From positions 39,840,728 to 39,904,727 of the forward strand of contig CM044871.1 in assembly GCA_024500155.1 (NCBI GenBank): DNA of 64,000 bases, written 5' to 3'. Below the pieces are notes generated by a model. That model did not search any database, was not told where the DNA came from, and saw only the letters and a list, made by a program, of their open reading frames with translations. Shown one piece after another: positions 55,640 through 64,000 of this stretch (position 1 is its first letter; every line of letters starts with the position of its first letter). The position numbers were made by a program, and so were the translations under genes. Source of the stretch: Chenopodium formosanum (taxonomy: Eukaryota > Streptophyta > Magnoliopsida > Caryophyllales > Amaranthaceae).

Positions 55640-57761
55640 TCTGTACAAAAACTCAATAAACTCATTAAACTCCCTCCTTTCTCTTCTCACAAGAAAAAGA
55701 AAGAAAGCTAGACTAGAAAGCAAGAAAATACGGGTTGCCTCCCGCAAAGCGCTGGTTTATCTAGGTCCCGCACGACCCTCTTACCAAGTATAAAAATTAG
55801 GATCCTTGGCCTACTGCTTGGTCGGGTGGTTTCTCACTCGGTTGAGCGGTGTTTAGAACACGACGCGGCTTCCTGACATACCCTGTGGGACGCAAATTCA
55901 CCTTATTTGGTGGATCCTCCTTATCTTGAACTGCGGGGTCCTTACTACCACACATTAGAGACCCCTTTTCGACCGATGGTTGCTTCAAATTATCACTAGA
56001 TTGAGCAATTGCAACTCGATCTAGCGAAACACTTACTGTAGGCTCAAATTCCACAACTTAGTTGATAATTTCAATCTTCTCATCTTCAAAACAAAGACCA
56101 ACAGTATAGAGGGCTCTTTCTATTGCACCAACTTCTTTTTTCCATTTGTCAATTTCATCTGTAGAAGATGCAACACAAGATACCGCCTCTAAGTGATCTT
56201 TTACAAGAACTTGGGGCTTATTAGAACAATTTTGAACCACATTAACACTAAAACACTTCTCCTCTATCATGGGGCTTTTAGGGGTATTATTCAAATTAAA
56301 AGTAATTTTATCGTCCCCTACTGATAGTGTCAATTTGCCACATTTCACATCTATAATTGCTCCTGCGGAGTTAAGGAATGGTCTACCCAAAATAATTGGT
56401 ATTTGCAGATCCTCAGCCATATCAAGAACAACAAAATCTATAGGTATATGAAATTTACTTACTATAGTAGGGACATCCTCTAAAACACCTAAGGGGTATT
56501 TAAAAGAACGGTCGGTCATTTGTAGAGTTATATTAGTAGCTTTTAATTTACCCATATTTAGCTTGGAACACACAGAAAATGGCATGACACTAACGCTAGC
56601 ACCCAAATCACATAATGCATTATCAATCATTAGATTGCCAATATGAAAAGGGATAGAAAAACTACCCGAATCTTTCAGTTTAGGTGGAGATTTATTTTGT
56701 AGTACGACACTACATTCTGCAGTAAAATCGATTGTCTCTACCTCACTAATAGATCTCTTTCTAGTCAATATTTCTTTCATGAATTTTGCATATGCAGGAA
56801 TTTGTGTAATTAATTTTGTGAAGGGAATTATTACTTGTAAATCTTTAACCATCTCCAAAAACTTACCAAACTGCTTATCCAAATTTGTTTTAAAATGACG
56901 ATTGGGGAATGGAAGTTTGATAACTGGCTTTGGAGCATTACTGGAGTTGTACCCTGCAATGTATTATGAGAAATGTTAGTACTACTCTTTAGTCCTGCAG
57001 GGCTATTAGCAACATTGTCAGGTTTAATTGAATCAAGATTAGCATTATTCATTAAAATAGGTTCATCATCTCTGAGCATAGGGGGCCCTTCATAATGTGA
57101 ACCACTCCTTAGGGCAATTGCAAAAGCTTGATCCGTAGCCCTGGTTGGCTGTGCTGGCAGGGCTCCCTATTGACGGGCTTGTAGAGTAGAAGAAAGCTGA
57201 GCAATTTGATTATCTACAATTTTATTATGTGCTATGATCGAATCAATTTGGGCATCTCTACTCTCCATATGCTTTTGCATACTAGCCAGCATCGCTCTAA
57301 TTTCTGCTAAAGTAAGGTCGGAAGATGAGGAGGATTGTTGTGGTTGGTTCTTTTGGCCAGCGTTGAGGTGGTAATATTTTTGTTGTTGTTGTTGTTGTTG
57401 TTGTTGTGGTGCCTGTGATTGTTGTGGAGGCGGCAGATTTTGAACATTGGTGCTCCGGTAAAAAATATATGAATGATTCCGGAACCCAGGATTGTAGGTG
57501 TTGGAGTATGGGTCATTCTGCCTATAAGCTTGAAAGACATTGACTTGCTCCACAGAACTCCTACAATCTTGCTCCCAATGCCCTACAATTCCACAATTTT
57601 CACAGAAAGCCTCCTTAGCATTATTATTAATTGTAGAAACATTAGCTATATTTGCAGTACTAAGATTATATAATTTTTGGCAAATAGAGGTTAATTGAGC
57701 TTGGAAAAAGGATATAGAGTCGACATTATGTTTCCCTTTGTTAGCAAAGCCTCTGGGATTC
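55640..57761 (-). pseudogene. Athila-type gag-protease relic
   Basis: On the minus strand the order is a zinc knuckle CENCGIVGHWEQDC (CCHC, near 57580), a Gln-rich linker with a 9-Gln run encoded by a (GTT)n-complement microsatellite (57380-57410), a coiled segment, the gag C-terminus (FGKFLEMVKDLQVIIPF, ECSVVLQNKSPPKLKD), and the protease (NALCDLGASVSVMP, DMAEDLQIPIILGRPFLN). These motifs are typical of Athila. There is a frameshift near 56850 and a stop at 56055. The first part of gag is missing because the LTR at 57762 is inserted here. The remainder of pol is absent. Confidence 0.82.
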
Positions 57762-59419
57762 TGTAGACACCTACTTTTGGCCTCTTGTCCCGAAAGGAAG
57801 GCAATGATGTTACAAAAATTCGTTCTTCATGTTAGATCAAAGTTAAAGTGTTTATGGACTACGAAATGCATTATAAAGTAAGTTGAAACCCATATTTGAG
57901 ACCAATTTATCTTAGAGCCTTGTCCGATTTATAATTAGGCCTAAAATATGTTCATACATGTTTAAACATGATCAATAACATAATCAAATGTGTCAAATGC
58001 AATGATTGGATCCAATAAAACCTATATTGCTGAAAAACCGAGCCAAACAGGTAAACCAACCATCAAATTCCCATGCAAGGCCTATACAAATGGATATACC
58101 TTTTAAAGAGATTTCCAACGGTATATTATAAGCCCAATTCCGAGCCCAAATGAGGAAGTTATGATCAAAACACTAAATCGGGCCCAAAACCGACGCCCTT
58201 GCACTCCAACAGCATTACCTTTTGATCCATAACACTAATTCTCACACTCCTAAATCCGACTCAGCAATCAAAAGTTATGGAAGTTTTCAAAACGTGCTTT
58301 TTGTATAAGGTAAACCGCAAACGAGCGCAACTCAATCAGTTGCGCGCGCTTGGCGCGCGCGACTCATTGAGATGCGCGCGGCACCCAGCGCGACTCAGAG
58401 AGTTGCGCGCGCCACTTGATGGCGTGGCTCTAAGACCCTAAACCTAAATGCCTACGCTATAAATAGGGGTCTTCGTTCAGCATTACAAAAACCGGAAAAA
58501 TCAGAATTAAAACCCTATTATTCTCAAAACCCTAATCTCTCTACTTCTCTTACAATCATACTGCTTTTCCCTCTTTCTTCCCACCTACTCTTCAACCCTA
58601 ATCCATCCATTTAAGATCTTGAAGGTACAAAGAAGAAAGAGAGTCCATAAATACATTAAACGGAGATTTAACATAAAAGAAGAACGGTTAGTTTCCTGAG
58701 AACTTAGATAAATCACTTTTCCTTTATTGTTTAAATAACTTTAATTGAATAAATAGTGTTGTTTGATAACTTTAAACAAACTTTTAATTAATTAATTCAA
58801 ATAGTATTGTTTTGTTAATCAAGAATAGAATTTGATAATTAATTGTTGTTTTATCATTTAAGACAAGGCCAATATTGTTTATTTTGTTCTTTTCACGAAT
58901 ATTGATTAAACAAAGAATAACGACTTTTGCAATGTAATTCCTACGTGATTAATGCTTGTAAATAAAATCAACTAACTTAGTCTTTAGGTATCACGTTGCA
59001 TATATTGTTTGGTAATGAAATTGTGAAAAAGGAAGAGCTAGTAGAGGCCGTACTACGGCTATTATAGCAATTCCTCCCTAAAAGGAATGTTATTTTAGTA
59101 CCCTCGCTCTCGAACTCATTTCTGGTTTATGTAGACCAATTTGGGCATGGGTAAACTTATGATTCGTGCTAATTATTCCATGAACTCCACATGGAAGGAA
59201 GGCATGAACGAGGTTTATGAGTTTTCCTAAAACTCATTGGCGACTCCTACTTGTTTCTTACAAAAAAGCGTGATGAGAGTATCATTTCTAATTCAAGGTC
59301 TCCCAACTAGTCAAGAATTCAAATCCTAATACACCCTATCAAGTGTTAATTCCTAGGCTTTTAAATAGCTATGGGCATCTAAGGAAGGACCCTCTTACGA
59401 TGGGATCACCCTCCTTACA
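57762..59419 (+). repeat. LTR of element H (tRNA-Arg-primed Ty3/gypsy)
   Basis: The LTR starts TGTAGACACCTAC within the Athila gag relic and ends CCTTACA just before a primer binding site, about 1,658 bp. The core promoter CTATAAATAGGGG lies at 58457. A CpG-dense segment with GCGCGC motifs (58323-58413) lies just upstream. An alternative inner border at 59236, where TTGGCGACTCC also occurs, fits the PBS less well. No second LTR is in the window. Confidence 0.75.
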
Positions 59420-59420
59420 G

Positions 59421-59438
59421 TGGCGACTCCACTGGGAC
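59421..59438 (+). other. Primer binding site of element H (tRNA-Arg type)
   Basis: TGGCGACTCCACTGGGAC matches the complement of a plant tRNA-Arg 3' end (TGGCGACTCCACTGGGGA) at 17 of 18 bases. This primer is used by Ogre-type elements. Confidence 0.72.
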
Positions 59439-59798
59439 TTAGAGGTTACAAGATTAGTTCGTAGTTATGTTTCAAGGTTTCCAACACTAGGTTGCCTATG
59501 GATAATAACGAGAACTAACTTGGATAATCTCTAGTTAGAGAGCGAGACTCGAACGCATAATTTCTTCCTTTTTCACAAAAGTAAAAATTAAACAAGCAAC
59601 ATTGCATCATGCATAAGCATAGCACACTTTAAACATTGGGGATTTGCTCATTGATCATTCTTAAACATGCCTATTTTTGTGTTTATCATTTTTTTAGTTG
59701 TAATTTTTCAACCTTGATTTAAGAGTATAATTTATTTACCTCTTCTATGGTTTAAAAAGAAAATCCCGAGAACTTTACTTAGGATGATTGCCTCACAC

Positions 59799-59840
<42 letters not shown>

Positions 59841-60549
59841 AGAGAGAGAAAAAAAGAACGAAAAAAAAGAAGAAATGTCGTTCTTAAAAAAAAAAAAGAG
59901 TATGATACAAAAAAATAAAAATAAAAATAAATTATTCTAAAAAAAAAAATGAGAGAGAGAAGATAATGAATGATAAAACCGAGAAAATGATTTAATTATA
60001 TCTTGGATTTTACATTCGGAGGCCATCATTCTTTTTAAGCAAATAGTAAAATATTATGCTTTAAAGATGAGCAATATGAGAATCATAATTGAGAAAAATG
60101 ATATAGATATCTATTGCAATCTAAGTGATCAATAAATACCATAGTATATTTGATCATTTTAAGGAGTATGTTCGGGTTGATTAATATTCCTAAAATTTGA
60201 TGAGCATTTTCAATCCAACTTTTTTGTCTTTCTCTTCTACCTTTTTCGAAAACAATTCATTTAAAGTAAAATCCTTAGATAATTACCTTGTTGAAGTCAA
60301 CACAAACCATGACATTCCATTAATAAGTGTTCATGAATTTTTTGACATTCTTCATTAACTAACTTGCTTAAAGTGAATTAGTATTACAGGGATTTTTTAA
60401 AAAGAAAACAAAGAAAAAAGAAATAAAACAATCATTTTGACTTTGGTTCATTGTTTGAATGCTTGGCAGAAAAGGTTTAAGTGAACACGCTCAATTTCTT
60501 GTGATACACATTACTAGATCATCTTCCACATTCGCATACTAGTCTAATC
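59439..60549 (+). other. Leader of element H, with A-rich low-complexity tracts
   Basis: No gene. It includes a run of about 38 A at 59801-59837, then (AG)n and further A-rich tracts to 59960. Confidence 0.55.
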
Positions 60550-61345
60550 ATGAGTGACAAAGCATTGGAGAAACTTATAGAGGAACTCCAAAACCTAAAG
60601 TACCTATGAGAAGAAGAAGCCCAAATGAAGGCTCATAAAAAAGCAGAAAAGGCTAAAATAAAAGCAGAAAAAGAAAAAGAAAAAGAAGACTTTTTGCAAG
60701 AAAAAGCAAGAGCCGAAAGAGTAGAGGCCTTGGAGAAACTTGCCCTTCGAGCTAACTAAGGGAATAAGTACTTCAATTATGTGCTTGCACCACAACCTAG
60801 TGGCAAGACTCTCCCAGAAAAGTTCTTGACTATGGATTTGCCAACCTTTAAGGTTACAGACAATCCTAGAACTCACTTAATAAGCTTTATTGGTATTATG
60901 GCATTGAAAGGGGTTGAGCCAAGCCTATATGCATGTACTTTTTCCTCTTTCATTAGACCCAACTGCTAGATCATGCATGGTTTTATAACCTCGATGCAAA
61001 ACAAACTTCCACTTGGAGTGACATTGTAAAAGCGTTTTTAACCAAATATGGAGATAACATCGAGCTCACAACTACCTTGCAAATCTCGAATTGCTTAAGA
61101 AAGGGGAAGAAGAATGCTTCATTGACTTCTTTTCCAGGTGGCGATCAAAGGTTGCTCTTATTCCACAAAGACCTTCAGATCATGAACTTGTCCCAAAGTT
61201 CATAGACAATATGTCTCCACTATACAAGTGTCATTTACAATACCTTGGTTTAGATACATTTCAAAAAGTCTATACTGTGGGAACATTAATTGAAAGGGAC
61301 TTGATAAATGAAACCATGAATCATATAGATGGACTTTATTTTTAG
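60550..61345 (+). pseudogene. Element H gag
   Basis: From ATG 60550 (MSDKALEKLIEELQNLKYL) the frame encodes a Lys/Glu-rich coiled coil, then the gag core: LPEKFLTMDLPTFKVTDNPR and THLISFIGIMALKG. After a frameshift come the segments with TSTWSDIVKAFLTKYGDNIE, LLKKGEEECFIDFFSRWRSK and VPKFIDNMSPLYKCHLQYLG. These match the capsid part of Ogre/gypsy gag (Retrotrans_gag type). Stops at 60607, 60757 and 60967 and at least one frameshift make it non-functional. The tRNA-Arg PBS upstream fits an Ogre-like element. Confidence 0.68.
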
Positions 61346-64000
61346 AGAGGATTTCACCTACGTCAGAAACGACATCTAGAGTTGAATGAAAACGTTGGAT
61401 TTTCAAAACGACATCTAGAGGACTTTTTCGAGCTTACAAGATGTATTGAATGAAAAGAGGCCCATCTTAGACCCACAAAGAAAGGATATAATGATTTCAC
61501 CAACACAGGAGGCAACTTGAAACTCCATAAATATAATCCCATGTTCTTAACCTTAGAGAAAATCCAACGTTTTGGCAGCCCATTTGAGCCTCGTCAATTG
61601 AGCTTTAGTTATTCAACCTACATTATTCCATACCTTGGGATGGGATTGGTGCAAAGATATAAATAGGAAATTGGGGGAACAAAGCATAAGAGGGGGACAC
61701 AAAGTTAGTCTAAACCTAAAAGGAAAGATCAAATGCAAAAGAAAAAAGAAAACTCAAAACAAAACTTGTCGAAAAAAAAAGAGAGAAAGAAAAAAAAGAG
61801 AGAGAGGATAAGGAAAAGGAACCTAATGTAGGACGATGCCACACAAAGCATAAAGGTTTTAATTTAAGAAGAACCAAAACTAAGGGATTTTGGGAGTATA
61901 CTTGAGCCTATCCATTCTTCATAACCCCAAGCTTAGCCACGTTACAACCTTGGAAAGGCCCTCCTTCAGGTAGACCATAACCATGTACCAAAATCATCAT
62001 CCCATGAAAATATGGCCAACCTTAGGCCTTTGCACATATGGACCTTCTATTGAGTAGTCATGCCCATATATAAAATGCATGAAGTGTTGAGTTATGATTA
62101 CAAAATAATAAAAAAAATCAAATGATTTGGATGATTTGATAGCCATTGGCTTGATGACACCAATTTAGTAAAGCAATCGAATCAAGCTAAATTCGATGTT
62201 TTCCATATCTTTTGCTAAGAAAAATGAGATGACTATCACTCTAAAAAAAAAACAATCATCTTATTTTCTTTTAATAATAGGGCTCTTTATTACCAAGGTA
62301 ATTCAAGTTCTATATACATTGCCTAGAAAGAAAAGGAGTTAATACAATAAATTGATTTGATATATCGACAGCCTCGACGTCAACTCTAGATGTCGTTTAC
62401 AACTCTTGAGAATTGCTCTTCTCACTTATACGTCTGCCTGCGTGGGATATCTCCATCTTCTCTAAGCAAGGAACATTGATTGAACATGATCGCTACATGA
62501 AAAGATGATCGTTATCGCTATCACACCTACACCTCACTACCAAGTCATCACGATGATTCAAATATTTAGTCAATATTCCTTGCTTTTCGAAAACATGTCT
62601 AATTCTTTTTCTTTATTCTTCTATAGGAAAGTTGGATTGCCCTTCCTTTTTATACAAATATGTCTTTTTTGTTCATTTATTTTTTAGGGGGTAAGTCGGG
62701 ATGATCCCTCCCATTTTGCAACTGAAATACTAAAAAAATAGTATAATTTTTTTTGCTCTTTGCATCAAACTAGGGGCTAAAAAGCCAGGACATCCCCACT
62801 TCTCTCTGTTTACAGATTTGAACACGCTATTTTTGCTGCAAAATCAATGTCGTGCAAAGCTTATTACGAACCATCTTAATAACTTTAAATGACAAAGGGA
62901 AGAATACCACTTCCTATTATTTGACCAAGATAATTAATTATGATACTTGATCAAACAATTCATGATAAACATATGCAATATTCAACAAATTAAAAATACA
63001 AACCTTGGGACTTCAAATAAACATGAGAAACATCCCCTAGCATGTGTATACATGAATTGCAAAAAGCCACCTAAGGTTACACTTGGGGGCTACAAAAATA
63101 TAGGTCTCACCTCAACTTTCATTTTGAAATAAGACCATATTTTGGAAAGTGATTCAAATGATTTTATAAATTATTCTAACACTCCATCAAACCTAAGTTT
63201 GGTAAATATTCATTTTCAAACTACGACACTTTTTAATTGGAAGAACTTCACTTTCAATTATCAAAGTATGACAATGATGATAAACACTAAAAAGGGAGAG
63301 ATGAAAAAATTTGATATACAAAAGTTTTCTCACATTTTCATATCTTTGTTGAAATAAGTTGCAAATTACAACTTACCTTCCTCAATCTTGGACAAAAAAG
63401 TTACACTCAATTACGAGCTAGACTTTTCATTCCATTTTGGGTCAAGTTTTGAAAATAATATGATAATGATTTTTGCCTACTAGAAAAAGTTGCTTTTCAA
63501 AACAAACTGTTGGACCCTTTTCAAATTTGGAATTCTTGTTCGAAAACAACATGTTTCTAATAAAAATAGTTTTCAAAATTTCCTTTCTGAATTTTTGTTT
63601 TCTCAAAATAAATAAATTTTCAGATTCTCAATAACCGTTTGGATAATATATGTATATACATAAATATTTCCGAAAGGAATGAATTAAGATTTGACTTCTT
63701 CTTGACTCGAACTTGTTCTCGCTTATTGGCTAAGGGATGGTAAACGAACCAACTACAAGACCAAAATCAAAGATTGACAAGAACAAAGAAAATATTTGAT
63801 GTTCTAAATCAATTTTGAAGAATAAAATCACCGTAATGATCTTTACAAACGTTTAGACATTAGGTAAGATTACTAAACCTTAAACATAATTGTTTTTGGT
63901 CTATAAACAAGCAAAAAACTAACTTGCTTTCTTGAAAATAACTTTAACTAAAATGTGAAAGCCATATCATTGTCCTAAATATTTCAAAAACAAAAATAGG
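61346..64000 (+). other. Degenerate interior of element H, no gene recognised
   Basis: The sequence is AT-rich with short A-tracts (61780-61815, 62245). No RT, integrase or other domain could be recognised in any frame. It is probably decayed internal sequence of H that continues beyond the window. Confidence 0.4.

Noticed and set aside
58300..58470. CpG island promoter of a host gene
   Set aside because: The block lies inside an LTR with a downstream tRNA-Arg primer site and gag, so it is the element's own promoter region.
59236..59250. Primer binding site of element H at the first TTGGCGACTCC
   Set aside because: Only about ten bases match tRNA-Arg; the site at 59421 matches 17 of 18 and follows a CA terminus.
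1..64000. tRNA, rRNA or other structural RNA genes
   Set aside because: No cloverleaf or rRNA-like sequence was recognised; tRNA-like matches are primer binding sites only.

Overview
This window looks like nuclear heterochromatin from a flowering plant, probably a eudicot. It is built almost entirely of nested transposable elements and satellite DNA. I see no clear host housekeeping gene, no rRNA or tRNA gene and no bacterial-type feature. The plant assignment rests on Tat- and Athila-type Ty3/gypsy retrotransposons, a PMD-type gene, a DUF7745-type gene, GT-AG introns, a plant L1-type LINE, a CACTA terminus, a Tourist-like MITE and a Mutator-like element. The species cannot be named from the sequence.

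Layout. 1-1056 is a decayed LINE 3' end with a poly(A) tail. 1057-1164 is a remnant of a 40-bp satellite. 1165-8417 holds a partial LTR (B) cut by a second LTR (C); B is split by an internally deleted Tat-like element A (1344-7487, minus strand, TSD ATAGG). C carries a MITE and is followed by relics of its own element (to about 10388). 10389-15530 is a truncated Tat-like element F. 15531-15977 is a T-rich low-complexity tract. 15978-21230 is the satellite again, interrupted by a LINE and a CACTA-like terminus. 21231-21687 repeats the satellite-B-C junctions, so the locus contains an old segmental duplication. Into this second C LTR is inserted element E (21688-43969, plus strand, TSD GGAAC), and into E's pol is inserted element D (24891-36203, minus strand, TSD CCTCC). 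C resumes at 43970 and its antisense gene runs to about 46390. Then come an Athila-like fragment G (about 46400-50600), a PMD gene (50621-52890), a Mutator-like element (53085-54111), a DUF7745 gene (54582-55639), an Athila gag-protease relic (55640-57761) and a tRNA-Arg-primed gypsy LTR plus gag (57762-64000).

Biology. The dominant family (A, C, D, E, F) is Tat-like. LTRs of about 490 bp flank gag-protease, an in-frame UAG, RT-RNase H-integrase, a tandem-repeat spacer and, on the opposite strand next to the 3' LTR, a separate five-exon gene with its own TATA promoter. That antisense gene (called aORF here) encodes an N-terminal acidic/Ser-rich region, a domain resembling the Pfam 'putative gypsy type transposon' family, and a C-terminal coiled coil. 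All copies in the window are damaged.

The most striking observation is in the antisense gene. A conserved 5' splice donor and a conserved acceptor lie either side of its first ATG, and the acceptor sits six bases before a second ATG in strong context. Starting there, the copy in element A would begin M-ARTKQTAR, identical to residues 1-8 of mature histone H3. Other notable signals are a UAG CAA UCA readthrough context between protease and RT, a 38-bp palindrome with paired arm changes at the antisense promoter, and LTR divergences in the D-in-E nest that contradict the insertion order.
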